A DNA stretch of 64,000 nucleotides, taken from contig NC_133103.1 of the NCBI RefSeq assembly GCF_022965805.1, positions 31,807,635 to 31,871,634 of the forward strand. Reading direction: 5' to 3'. The notes under the pieces were generated by a model that was not told the origin of the DNA, did not search any database, and saw only the letters and a list, made by a program, of their open reading frames with translations. Origin of the DNA: Primulina eburnea. Lineage: Eukaryota > Streptophyta > Magnoliopsida > Lamiales > Gesneriaceae. Of the stretch, positions 35,372 through 46,877 are shown piece after piece; the stretch's first letter is position 1, and each line of letters begins with the position of its first letter. Made by a program: the position numbers and the translations under genes.

Positions 35372-37195
35372 TGTAAGGCTTGAGATTATTAGTCTTCATT
35401 GATGTGATATTCGAAGATATGAGAATGCATGACATGTAATGAGAAGCACTAGATTTATTAGTCTTCATTGAGGTGATAGTCGAAGATATGAGTATGCATG
35501 ACATGTAACGAGAGGCACTAAGTGAGATGAGATTATGAAATGTGGCAAGAAATGAAGACCGCACCCGCGCCTAAACCTAGACCGTACCTGCGGTTATTTA
35601 ATTCTAAAATTTTGAAGGAAATGCCGAAGGGACACCGCACCCGCGGTCCAAAAAAGAGTGCACCCGCGGTAGATGGCCAGTAGGGTGGGAAATTTTATAC
35701 GAAGCCAGACCGCACCCGCGGTGACAAAAAAACAGCACCCGCGGTCGACTTTTTAGAATTTTTGGGATGAGCCCCGTGAGCCCAGCGCACCCGCAACAGT
35801 AGATTGGTGCTTGAAAAACAAGACACTTGCCCTTGCCATGCATATAAGATGTGTTGTCTTCCTTTCTTTATTCCTTCAACACCAGACAACCGAGAGTATC
35901 TTCAGGAAAGGCGCAAGCTTCTTCATAGCTTAGAATTTGACTTGTGCAAGATTTAGCCATCCAAACATAAATCCGATTTCGGTTTTGAACTTCTCTCTTC
36001 AAGGGCTATAAAAGGATGTAAGTTTGGTTATGTCTCAACATGTTTTGAAGTTGACATGTTGAGGAAAATTCTGATATGTTTGTGAATATATTTTCTTGAG
36101 ATCATATATGTCGTAGAATCGTAAACGGATTGATTATCAGATATCGTATGCTGTTGTTATGATTTTCTAGCATATGTGTGTATGAGTTCCTGCAGATTTT
36201 GAGATGTTAATGAGTAGATTATGTTGATATATGTGAGATTTGAATTGATTGGTACCGCGATAGCACGCCGTTATGCCGTTAAATTGTGTCAAGATTGATT
36301 ATAGATTGTATATATGTCTTGGTTGAATTGAAGATTGATAGAATGTATATTCACATTGTTATTTCAGAGTTGATATAATCAGATTCAACGTCGAAACTTC
36401 GGCTACGACAGACACTGTGCGACGAAAGGTATAACTCATGTGACTTTGGGGAGATACAACTCAAATGAGATTCAATTTGAGTTTCCTAACAAAATCACAT
36501 ACTAGAATAGTTATTTATCTTTTGATATGATTATGATTTGTTTATAGATTTATATTCAAATATTTTGATATGATTATGCATTTATAGATTTATACTCATG
36601 CATCTAAGATAGGAGAGTCATTGGCAGATTTTCCAAACTTCTAGATGTTCGGTGTATCGACGCATAGGAGCAGATTTCCGCCGGTTGTAGACATTCGATA
36701 CAGACATGACCGAAGTCTAGGAATAAGACGTACCGTCACCCCAATTGGGAGGGTAGGTGGCAGACAGTGACGTCTTATTCACACCGGGATCCCTAGAATT
36801 AGAGTTGAGTCGAGTCAAGACATGATTTGATTTGAATTGTATGCTTATATAGATTGGTTTCATAGACTATGGAGCCTATTGTTATTGCTTTCATGCATGA
36901 ATTATGATTATGTATTAGCATGCATACATGTTTTATACTGGGATTTGTTCTCCCCGGAGTTTCCGGCTGTTGTTATGTCTGTATGTGTGCATAACAACAG
37001 GTGGGGCAGGATCTGGGTCATGGCAGAGATGAGATCGAGGTAGCGTGGTGACTTCGGGCGCAGAAGATCACTAGTGGTTTCATATTAGACTTGTACTACT
37101 TGTAGATTGTAGTTTGTATTAAACACTAGTTTGTATGAATGTACTAGAACAAGACATGTATTTATGTTTGTTGAAGTAAAATATATAACTATCTT
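35372..37195 (+). repeat. E3 LTR fragment, 3' end missing
   Basis: It starts TGTAAGGCTTGAGATTATTAG like the E5 LTR (42371). It has a 69-bp tandem duplication near the start (35385-35530), an A-type cassette (35558-35800), the GGGATCCCTAGA box (36785) and paired hairpins with the GTTGTTATG/CATAACAAC stem (36954-36998). It loses similarity to the E5 LTR near 37175 and runs into rearranged pol sequence. Confidence 0.75.
35558..35800 (+). promoter_or_regulatory. A-type dyad cassette in E3 LTR
   Basis: About six copies of the ACCGCACCCGCGGT type occur, several incomplete, followed by an ATATAAG box at about 35843. Confidence 0.65.
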
Positions 37196-37873
37196 GTGCT
37201 TGAGTACAAACGACACATTGTATAGTGAGTACTGCAGATTTCTTTGGTATAAGAATAATATCTCGGGGATATCTTAGATAGGATCTGATACGGTCAGAGA
37301 TATGACAAAGATAATGTAGCTGATTCAGAAGAGAATGAAAACAGCTCAGCATAAACAGACTGAATATGCCAACGTCGGACGATGGCTGTTGGTATTTGAG
37401 GCCGAAGATTGAATATATCCTTGACTGGATAAACAGATTCGATAAAAGCTGATGGTGTTGAGTTGTTACGAACTGTTGATTGATATATACTAGTTTGTAT
37501 GAATGTACAGACGACACATTGTATAGTGAGTACTGCACATTGTATGAATGTACAGACGACACATTGTATACACTAGTTTGTATGAATGTACAGACGACAC
37601 ATTGTATAGTGAGTACTGCAGATTTCTTTGGTATAAGAATAATATCTCGGAGATATCTTAGATAGGATCTGATACGGTCAGAGATATGACAAAGATAATG
37701 TAGCTGATTCAGAAGAGAATGAAAACAGCTCAGCATAAACAGACTGAATATGCCAACGTCGGACGATGACTGTTGGTATTTGAGGCCAAAGATTGAATAT
37801 ATCCTTGACTGGATAAACAGATTCGATAAAAGCTGATGGTGTTGAGTTGTTACGAACTGTTGATTGATATATA
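37196..37873 (+). repeat. Patchwork tandem duplication of LTR and integrase pieces
   Basis: A segment of about 279 bp (37211-37489) is repeated at 37595-37873 (offset 384). Between the copies are three short repeats of TGTATGAATGTACAGACGAC. These combine a phrase of the E3 LTR end (ACTAGTTTGTATGAATGTAC, also at about 37127) with a pol phrase. The duplicated block is the decayed integrase C-terminal region. Long open frames here are products of the repetition, not genes. Confidence 0.7.
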
Positions 37874-38196
37874 CGGATGTTGTATAGCCAGTATTGCGAG
37901 ATTGATTCGGTCAAAGTTATTTCGAGTGGTATTATGATATTATACTTCTTGAATTAATATTTCAGGTTGGAATCAGAGATCCGTAAAAGAAAGATATTTT
38001 AGAATAAAGATTATTCTGTTGTTGAAAACACGGTAAAATTTTCAGAATATCAAATAGACTACTTGAAAGACGGAATCTGATATGAGATTGATTTTAGAAT
38101 GGATTCAATGAGATGAGTTTTCTGATTAAACTCTGTTATACATTTCTTCTGATATATCTGAATTGATTGCCTTTGATTTCGGGGACGAAATCAAAT
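37874..38196 (+). pseudogene. 3' end of a decayed pol
   Basis: Similar to 33115-33394 of E2: the end of pol and the untranslated region, with ATTTCGGGGACGAAATC just before the purine tract. There is no usable frame. Confidence 0.5.
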
Positions 38197-38212
38197 CTAA
38201 GGGAGGGAGAAA
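38197..38212 (+). other. Polypurine tract before the LTR at 38213
   Basis: CTAAGGGAGGGAGAAA lies directly before TGTAATGCCCGAG. Confidence 0.8.
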
Positions 38213-40097
38213 TGTAATGCCCGAGATTTAATTGTTGTAATCAGATGTTGATTAATTGACAGAATTGAGGTTATAGGAACTCAAATGAAGAAGCAGGGCA
38301 TCGTTATATTATTATTCAAGATGTTGGACCGAACATCTCAAGATGAGATGTTGGACCGAACATCTCGCGCTCGAACGGTACAAAAGAACCGCCCGAGCGC
38401 CAATTTTACTTCTTGGACAGAATGTTTGGCGCCCGAGCGGTAGAATATTACCGCTCGAGCGCCAGGAGATGTTCAGCTGAGTATCTCGACATAAATTTCC
38501 GCGCCCGAGCGGTAACTTGTGACCGCCCGAGCACCACCTGGAAAACATGAAATGTGCCACGTTTTGTAAGCATGCAAAGTGGGATGTATATATATTTATA
38601 TATATATACATATATAATTTGATAATTCTTCCGAAAGAAGAAACAGAAAGCTCTCGGGAAAGAATTTAAGTCTTGACACTAGAATTTGAAGGTTACGAGA
38701 AATCCGTCGTCCGATTTTCAATCCGACTTCAGTACTGTACTTCTCTTGTCGAGAGCTCCAACTGGACGTAAGTTTTGTTACGTTTAGATACGATTTGAAA
38801 TTATGATATTTTCAGAATCGAATATGAATCATAGATGGTGTTTCTGATAAAGTAGACAATATATAATTGAAGTCAGATCGAAGAACAGAATTTTTATGCA
38901 ATTGTTATGATTTTCAGAACTGATATGATCGAGATTTGTACAGATTTGAGATTATGATTTGTTATTACTGAGACAATGAGTTGTATTGATATTGATTATG
39001 AGTTCTGGTATTATATCTATGATGGTGCGATTGACGGGTTTATCGAGACTGTATTATTATGCTGTCGAAACATCAGTAGATTGATATTAATCAGATTCAC
39101 AATCGATTGGGATGGTATTGTTGTACCGTATGTCGATTGACATTGATCAGATTAAATAATGATTTGAGTATTGATCAGAACATGTTTTGAATCAAATTAT
39201 ATACCGATATTGTATTATGCGATTGTCCAGACTGGGTATGGACAGATTGGAATACAAGACTTCGTCTTCGTCAGATCGGGAAGATAAAGGTATAAATTAA
39301 TGTTGAGTTGGGATTGCACAACTCGAGTGAGGTTTGGCTCTAGTTTCCCTAAATCACATACTTTATTTCATTGCATCGATATTTGCAAATTATCAGATTG
39401 ATATGTTTAGTCTATTGAATTATAGCAGATCAAGAATTCGAATCTAGGGCAGATCACCCTAGCTAGTTCAGAACCACCAGGTCTTTGACAGAACTGCTAA
39501 GACCCTAGACTTACGGTGTATCGATGAGCTTAGATGTAGATCGACTTCTATTGTAGACATTCGATACAGCATGCCAAAGTCTAAATTAGATCGGGATCCC
39601 TAGATTAGAAATGAGTGGAGATGAGATAACGAGTCATTGATTTAAATACAGATTTGTATTGATTCATGTAGTCAGATTGGATACATGATTTGATAATTGT
39701 TTATGCTTTTATATATGTTTATATTAAATGCATATGTATACATTGTTTATACTGGGATATTTATATCTCACCGGAGTTATCCGGCCGTTGTCTTGTTTGT
39801 ATGTGTGCATGACAACAGGTGGGACAGGATCAGGGTCAAGAAGATGATGAGAGATCGAGATTAGAGTGGTGATTCCTGACTTGGATATAGATAGGTTTCA
39901 TTACTTGATTGTAGTAGTTGAACCTTAGTTTGAACTATATGCATGTTGTACAGGATTGGTTTTATTATACTGGTTTGTATAATAGAATGATTCCATTACC
40001 TTCCGCATTTTAAAAAAAAATTTAGACCCTGCATATCTTAATTGATAATTAAATCCCAAAGATGATTAAAAAGATGATTAGCGTCTTGGTCCCCACA
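38213..40097 (+). repeat. Complete LTR (3' LTR of E3 or of an older element)
   Basis: It is 1885 bp, TGTAATGCCCGAG to TGGTCCCCACA. Unusually for this LTR superfamily it carries a B-type cassette (38340-38540), not the A-type, followed by long TATATATA runs (38586-38617). The GGGATCCCTAGA box (39598) and paired hairpins (39771-39816) are conserved. I see no matching 5' LTR or target duplication (right flank TATAG). Confidence 0.8.
38340..38540 (+). promoter_or_regulatory. B-type dyad cassette in a non-E1 LTR
   Basis: Three pairs of GCGCCCGAGCGGTA and TACCGCTCGAGCGCC-like arms occur, with decay (for example GAGCACC). The same motif otherwise marks the unrelated E1 LTR family. It ends about 50 bp before a TATA run. 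Confidence 0.7.
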
Positions 40098-41107
40098 TAT
40101 AGTGATTGGATTTTTGATATATTTCACAGTATAGGAGCGAGATACATCGTCTCAAACCAGTGTTCTTATGCTTGGACTGTAAGTTGGCATGTTCTTGAAA
40201 TAATACATGAGTAATATTATGATTTCAAATAATTTCCATTGATTATTGCTATATGTACATTGTTAGTATGTTTATTGATGAAAAAATAGCACCATATTCC
40301 ATTGTTATGTATTAAATATGAAAGAAACTCATGAATATAGAAGATGGGTGCTATGTCATTAACATGAACATGAAAGGAAAAAGATTGATTTTCACATGAT
40401 ATAGAGCTTGTTGACATCATGGGTGGTTTTAAGTCCACCAAACCTATTGGCCAATATATATTCATGGGGCGTGGGGTTGCCAAAGGTTGCTCACTGACGT
40501 CCAACACAGTAGTAGCTATATAATAAAGCAAGAACGATAGTACAGGTCAACTAATGAGGCTCAAGTCAAAAAATGAACATGAATATATGCTATGATATGA
40601 CATGATTTAAAGATTCATTGTTGTCACGACTTGATATGTTTGTTCCTTCGACGCATATTGATACATAAAAGTGCCAACTTATTGAGTTTTATAAACTCAC
40701 GTAGCTCATGTGTTACAGGATCAGATAGTGAAGATGCATATGATGTCGGTTCGCCAATGGATGCTTGTGACGTGCCTCACCTCGACAAGAACCGAGACTT
40801 CTTATTGTATAGCTTCCGCATAGGTGTTATAATGAATTTAATGTCAGGGTTTGAAACAAGTTTTACAATACGTGGGTCTATGTATATAATGATACAGAAT
40901 ATGTTGTATATAACGATATGATTATATGTACATATTGTTATTGTTGCTTGAGTGTTGGTGCATTCAAAATATAGGGACATCATGCAAAAAAATTTATGAA
41001 CCGTCAAATTGATGCCCCTTGTGTGAATTAATTTATAATATAGATATAACATTAAAATCCTATTTTGATTATGTTAATCATGCCAAGTATAGAGTAAGGT
41101 TGTGACA
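40098..41107 (+). repeat. E4 5' LTR, proximal part missing
   Basis: It ends GGTTGTGACA just before a primer site. The middle part (GAGTTTTATAAACTCA, TGTGTTACAGGATCAGATA) resembles the corresponding part of the E1 LTR read in the same orientation. The left side abuts the LTR ending at 40097. There is no coding potential. Confidence 0.5.
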
Positions 41108-41114
41108 TTTTATA

Positions 41115-41126
41115 TGGTATCAGAGC
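41115..41126 (+). other. E4 primer binding site
   Basis: TGGTATCAGAGC, followed by CCACGG, lies eight bases after the LTR end. Confidence 0.8.
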
Positions 41127-41263
41127 CCACGGTTCTTCAACAGGGAAGACACTGCACTTCATCCATACTTGGAGAACTCTGCAAGTAAGTATATTTGAAT
41201 CCCATAGTTTATGCTAAGTTATGTGTTTCTACGTGACCTATATGTAGGTTAAGATAAAATACC

Positions 41264-42370
41264 ATGCCACCTAAACGCAAGGCACATAAAGGAGATTCAT
41301 CTAAGGGCAAGGCCCCAGCAGTCGAAGGTGAGGGCAGTGCGCGACGACCTATAGATGATTTTGCTGAATTGCTCCAACAACAAGCGAAAGTTCAGAAGGA
41401 GCAGATACAACAATTACTTGAGATGCAACGGACTACTCATAAGCAGGCACACGCACAAGCCATGATACCAACAGAAGGGCTTGTTCAAGTAGATTTATAT
41501 GATCGCTTTTGCCGTCTGAATCCTCCTGAATTCATGGAAAACACTGATCCGGTAGTAGCAGAAGAATGGATTAAATCATTGGAATCCATCTTCTCCTAGC
41601 TACACATGGAAGATCTAGACAAAGTAAATTGTGCCATCTTTTTGTTAACAAAACATGCAAGGATATGGTGGGAGAGTGCAAGGGTGGTATTACCTGCGAT
41701 ACCATAGACGTGGAATACATTTAAATCCATGTTTTACAACAAATATTTTAGCAAAGATGTACGAGCCAAGAAATCCAGTGATTTACTTAATTTGAAACAA
41801 GGAACCATGTCAATGACTAAATACATACAACAATTCGAGGCTGGAGTCCAATATGTATCATATATTGCACAGGATGACATAAATAAGGGCGAACACTTCA
41901 TGCAGGGACTTCGCTCTGAAATTAAACGAGATGTAAGGATGTCAAAAGTTTCTACATATGGGGAGATAGTGGAAAGAGCACTTATGGCAGAACAGGGTGA
42001 ACAAGAAATTGACAGAGACAGGCAACAGCGAAGGCATCAGTACTTTCAAAAGAGCCAAGGAACATGACAAGGCAAAAAGACCAATAGCAAAGGTACTCGA
42101 CAGAGGAACCAGGTGGCAAGGGTCCCCCTCCAAATAAAGAATAGGACAGACCACCTTGTCCTAAACGTGGCAAAATTCACGGCAGGGAATGTATGCAATG
42201 TTCAAATGTTTGTTATCATTGCAAAAAGCCAGGACATCTCGCCAGAATTGTCCAGGGAGTTCTGAGAAAGTACATGGACACCTTTTCTCCATGACTAGAG
42301 AGGAAATGGATGCGGATACATCGATGATCACTGGTATATTCTTGATTTATGGTATCACTGCTATTGTTTT
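41264..42370 (+). pseudogene. gag: E4 gag and protease start (broken and interrupted)
   Basis: It starts MPPKRKAHKGDSSKGKAP, the same start type as E1 Gag. A basic N-terminus and a Q-rich helix (LLQQQAKVQKEQIQQLLEM) are followed by the Gag core LNPPEFMENTDPVVAEEWI up to a stop at 41597-41599. The frame resumes near 41729 (FYNKYFSKDVRAKK, LKQGTMSMTKYIQQFEAG, FMQGLRSEIKRD), stops after SQGT, and a zinc knuckle CYHCKKPGHLA follows in another frame near 42210. The protease start is cut at 42370 by the E5 LTR. It is a relative of E1, non-functional. Confidence 0.75.
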
Positions 42371-42910
42371 TGTAAGGCTCGAGATTATTAGTTTCCATTA
42401 ATATGATACTCGGGAAGATATGAGAATGCATGATGTGCACGGAGAGGAGAAAAGACATGAAAATTAGGGTTTTGCAAGACCGCACCCGCGCTCAAAACAG
42501 GAGTGCACCCGCGGTCATGCAATTATGAAATTTATCAAGAAAAGCCGAAGCCATACCGCACCCGCGGTGCTACCAAGACCGCACCCGCGGTGCATGGACA
42601 GAAAGTTGGCAAATTTTATTCGTAGCATCACCGCACCCGCGGTGTAGGAAGAGCGCACCCGTGGTGACAAGACCGCACCCGTGGTCGCTATTTTCTGAAA
42701 ATGTTAGGGTTGCCGAAACAAGAGCGCACCCGCAGTGCCGCAGAGACCGCACCCGCGGTGCTGCATGCGAGAAATCCACCATCTCTTCTTAACTTGACAC
42801 ATGGCATATATATATATATATATATTTGGTGCATGACTCGGCCAGTTCTTCATTCCAGCAAGAGAGAACCGAGAAGTCCATGAAAGAGCTTTAAGTTTTC
42901 ATAGTGTAAA
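42371..42910 (+). repeat. E5 5' LTR, first part
   Basis: It starts TGTAAGGCTCGAGATTATTAG, as in E3. It has an A-type cassette at 42478-42763 with about nine copies and a long (AT)n TATA run at 42803-42822, then GTGTAAA, where E7 inserted (GTAAA is duplicated). Confidence 0.85.
42478..42763 (+). promoter_or_regulatory. A-type dyad cassette in E5 5' LTR
   Basis: This is the longest A cassette in the window, with about nine copies of ACCGCACCCGCGGT or one-base variants over 285 bp, 40 bp before the TATA run. Confidence 0.75.
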
Positions 42911-45804
42911 TGTCACGCCCCGAGTCCAAAGCATCGGTGACATCCGGCATTGTTTAACAATTAAATTGAAAACAATAAAGCCTCGTATCAAATCAAACCA
43001 GTCTTTTTCATAAATGAAATATTGTCTTACAATGACAAAGGAATAAAATACATCAGAGTTTCTAATAGCGGAAACGAAAGAAAAGTAAAATGTTGAATTC
43101 TGATCTTGATCTCTGATTCACCAACCCCAGAAAGCATCTTGCTCTTCCTCATTCAGTTGCTCCTCATTCTTATCTGAAATTTGTAAGGGGTGAGTGTTTT
43201 GGGAAACACTCAGCAAGTGGGGGTCGATCGATTCCAAAGATACATATAGAACTTAATTCCTTAAAACATTTCTTTAACATACTTTCAAAACTAATATTCT
43301 TAACTTGGCACAACGGAAACGAATCGAATAAGAGACATAACTTATCAAATGATTCAGAACAAAACAGAAGCAATACAGATCATTTCAATTCGGAACAGAA
43401 CATATCGGAACAGACAGAACACTGTTACTCATCTCATTTCCATGGTCAAATTGTCCCCAATATGTTAGTCCTCTAAGGGGTGAGGCCAGAACATGGTTTT
43501 ATACCCACCAATGGGGGCCGAACAGAACATGGTTTTATACCCACCAACGGGGGCCAGACAGAATCACAATTCTCGTCCCATTTCAAATTCGAATCGTAAC
43601 AGTGCAACAAAGATTTCAGACTTATCAGACAGAACTTTTCAGATTTTCAGATTTCAGAGTTTTCATACTGACACAGCGGAATCAAAGAATTTCGAAGCAT
43701 AGAAGAGAACACATAATCGATCGAAATTTTAAACAGAATGTCTTAGCAATTTTCGAAAATGAAGACACACATACATGCATGTCATGATATACATATTCAA
43801 GTTTAAAAATACAAATGAATACATATCAAAAGCCCACTTACTTGAATTGTTATATGAAATTCTTTCTTGGAATTCCGGCAGCACCTCGGCGTATTTTTCA
43901 AAGATACTGCTTTCACTTCGACAGTATGATGACGCAAAACTCCAGCACGTCAATCGCCCGAGCTTCTTCTCTTCCTTGAAATTTCGGCCGAGTGGTTTGA
44001 GAAGGGGGGAAGAAGCCGAACAATAGTTATACAACCCAATCGAAATCGAAGTCTAGACTAACTCAAAATGAAATATCCAGTACAACCATATCGAATCAAA
44101 TGGAAAACACTGAAAACTAAACCAACCAGCTACTCAACGTCCTCCTCCTGCTCCTCCTGAGCCATCCAACCTGAGGCCTGCCCCGTGGGAATGGGGTGTC
44201 CAAGAATAAACAAAACCGAGGACGTGAGCGATAAGAACGCCCAGTACTAAAGTATGAGTATACAAACCTATATGAAATGCACATGCTATGATATGATACC
44301 AGGGTAGTCAAGAAACAGGAATCACAAAGGATCTCAAAATGCTCAGTCTAGAGGCGCCAAGTGGATAGTGCCGCGCGGTCCAACCTCTGGGTCACTGCAT
44401 CCACTACAAGACAGACGTGGACCTAAAATGTCCCGGACCACCGAAGCCCTCCCGACCCGTCGGCCACTGTGTACTCTCGGTGTCCATGCGTCCACAAGAC
44501 AGGGCTGAGCGGCCCCAAGATATAGCTTATCTCGAAAGAGATACAGCTCAACAGTAAAGGCTATCTCGAAGGAGATACGGCTCAACATGATATGCAATAT
44601 GCATCATAACTCGTGACATAATAGCATGCATCATATGACATATAACAATGCAGCAAATACTCATGCAACACATATATGAATGTATACTCAACCAGGATAT
44701 CTCGGATAGTACTTTCGTACCTCTATCACAGCAAGCCTAGCCTTACGCAACACCGCTAATCAGGTCTAGCACAAGCCTACGCATCAAAAGCATACTCAAT
44801 CAATACTACCATGCTCGACTAGCAAAACCAGTACTCCCTAGTACTACCAAAGGTTTAGGGTTTACCTTCGTCCGTCGACAGCCCTTTGATGTCGATTGCC
44901 TTGAAACTCAGGCGCCGCTACGCTACTACTCCTGGCAGCTCTTGGCTATCGCTCGACCAACAACTAACCCTAGAAACCTTCCAAATCCTCTCAACTATGA
45001 GGCAAAATCATGAATTGGCAAGTCACACATGAGAAATCCGAGCACTATTTATAGGCCATGTTCGGATCCTCCGAACAACACTCCGGAACGTCCGAACGCT
45101 ACGTGTCCATTGGCTCTTGACAGCTCATGATCGGATCCTCCGATCATACACTTCGGACCGTCCGAACATGCATGGAAAATGACGTGTCGATCAACACTTG
45201 ACTCCTATGATCGGATTCACCGAACTACACTTCGGATCGTCCGAACTCTTCGGTGCTTCCGAACCCTCTTCGGTCCGTCCGATCATGACCATAGCCAAAA
45301 TTACACCTTAAACCTTCTTAATCACCATTACTCCGTTAATTACCCAATTTGGAATTCGGGCTACTACATTCATTAAATCATCAAGCTCCATACCAAGCAT
45401 CAAAAGCCATTTCTTGCATCATTATTGTGTCTTGATCTCCTAGCTCATCCTTTAGCTCTTCCATGGATTTCCTCAAAGATCATTTCTTACACCATTAGCT
45501 TGTCCAATCCTTTAGCTCTCATTTTAGGACAAACATAGTTGAGCTTCCTTGAGCTGAAAGATTGTGTCCTTGAGCTGGGGTTTTACTCCTCCCTTGGCAA
45601 CACTTAAATGGATACGGTTACTTGTAGCTTGACCTCCTGTTGAGCTAATCCCCGAGCTTAGAATCTACTTTCTCGAGTTAAATTTGATGAGATTTAAGTT
45701 ATTATTCCAGTTGTTTAGTTAAAATAAAAATTACTGAACTCATTTTAAATAATTTTTATATTACTTACTTGATTTGCTTCGGTCCAAATTTTCGGGTTCT
45801 CACA
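42911..45804 (-). repeat. E7 3' LTR with replaced promoter segment
   Basis: It is 2894 bp against 1746 bp for the partner. The outer parts match closely, but 44021-45371 (1351 bp) replaces the 131 bp found at 53059-53189 in the partner. The extra segment has its own TATTTATAG box (about 45050, minus orientation) and a D-type dyad cassette (45060-45290). It also has two GAGATA stem-loops at 44527-44580. Confidence 0.85.
45060..45290 (-). promoter_or_regulatory. D-type dyad cassette (TTCGGA-N3-TCCGAA)
   Basis: About six perfect or near copies of dyads such as TTCGGACCGTCCGAA, TTCGGATCCTCCGAA and variants with ATCGGATCCTCCGAT occur over 230 bp, alternating with unrelated spacers. The cassette lies just upstream of the TATTTATAG box in element orientation. 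Confidence 0.7.
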
Positions 45805-45820
45805 TCCCTCCCTCCTTATT
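45805..45820 (-). other. E7 polypurine tract
   Basis: On the minus strand AATAAGGAGGGAGGGA directly precedes TGTGAGAACCC of the LTR. Confidence 0.8.
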
Positions 45821-45849
45821 GAAAGTTTCGTCCTCGAAACTTTCATTAA

Positions 45850-46877
45850 CTTGATCATTCAAATAGGTGTGGGCATTGCGACCGCATCTTTTCTTCGAGT
45901 TCCCAAGTTGCCTCTCTTTCAGTATGATTTGACCATTATACCTTGACATAAGGTATTGTTCGGTGCCTCAACACTTGGTCTTTGGTGTCCACTATTCGAA
46001 TAGGGACTTCTTCATATTTGAGTTCCTCGTTCAGATTACCTTCGATCATTAGAGGTGTAACTTTAAGTACATGATTCGGGTCCGGGACATATTTTCGTAG
46101 TTGTGAGATGTGGAAAACATTATGTATTCTGGACATCTCCGGCGGTAAAGCCAGTCGATAAGCTAAATTTCCCACCTTATCCAGTATTTCGAACGGTCCC
46201 ACATATCTTGGGTTCAACTTGCCGGATTTGCTGAACCGAACTACTCCTTTCATGGGAGAGACTTTGACGTAAGCTTTTTCTCCGATCTCTAGTTCCAAAG
46301 GCTTTCTTTTCAAATCAGCCCAACTCTTTTGTCTGTCCTGAGCTGCCTTGAGTCTTTCTTTGATTATGGCTACTTTATCGACAGTTATTTGAATGAGTTC
46401 TGGCCCGGTGATAGCTTTTTCTCCGACTTCATCCCAGTATAAGGGCGATCTACATTTTCGACCATACAGTGCCTCGTACGGAGCCATTTCGATGCTACTG
46501 TGGTAACTATTATTGTAGGCAAACTCTATCAACGGTAACTGCTCACTCCAATTTCCATGAAAATCCAATGCACATGCCCTCAACATGTCTTCAAGGGTCT
46601 GAATTGTCCTCTCAGTTTGACCGTCGGTCTGAGGATGATAGGCCGTGCTGAGCGTAACTTTGGTTCCCATGGCCTTTTGAAAACTTTTCCAAAATCTTGA
46701 AACGAATCTTGGATCTCTATCAGACAATATACTTGCCGGTACTCCATGTAGTTTCACTATATTATCCATATATAGGGTAGCTAACTTATCCAAGTTATAA
46801 TTCATCCGTACTGGCAAGAAATGGGCAGACTTGGTTAATCTGTCAATGATTACCCAGATTCCGTCATGACCCTGCCT
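45850..46877 (-). pseudogene. E7 integrase C-terminal half and chromodomain-like tail
   Basis: It is in the same frame as the preceding RT ORF but separated from it by a TAG (46878-46880). It reads the integrase second Asp and Glu (SDRDPRFVSRFW, QTDGQTERTIQ), the [20 protein letters not shown] signature, the GPF module ([22 protein letters not shown]) and FHISQLRKY. A second stop (45936-45938) falls inside the chromodomain-like motif after IPYVKV; the remaining tail residues are readable downstream to about 45850. The role in an intact relative is strand transfer and targeting. Confidence 0.85.

Noticed and set aside
37119..37736. 205-codon minus-strand frame with internal peptide repeats
   Set aside because: The repeats reflect the 384-bp patchwork duplication of decayed pol and LTR; there is no domain and no start context.
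40631..41052. Possible small host gene in 40098-41107
   Set aside because: The short frames lie in the distal part of an LTR ending at 41107 before a primer site; no domain is visible.
45850..46877. Possible envelope-like gene near the E7 3' LTR
   Set aside because: All residues are accounted for by integrase, the GPF module and a chromodomain-like tail; no membrane segment is present between pol and the purine tract.
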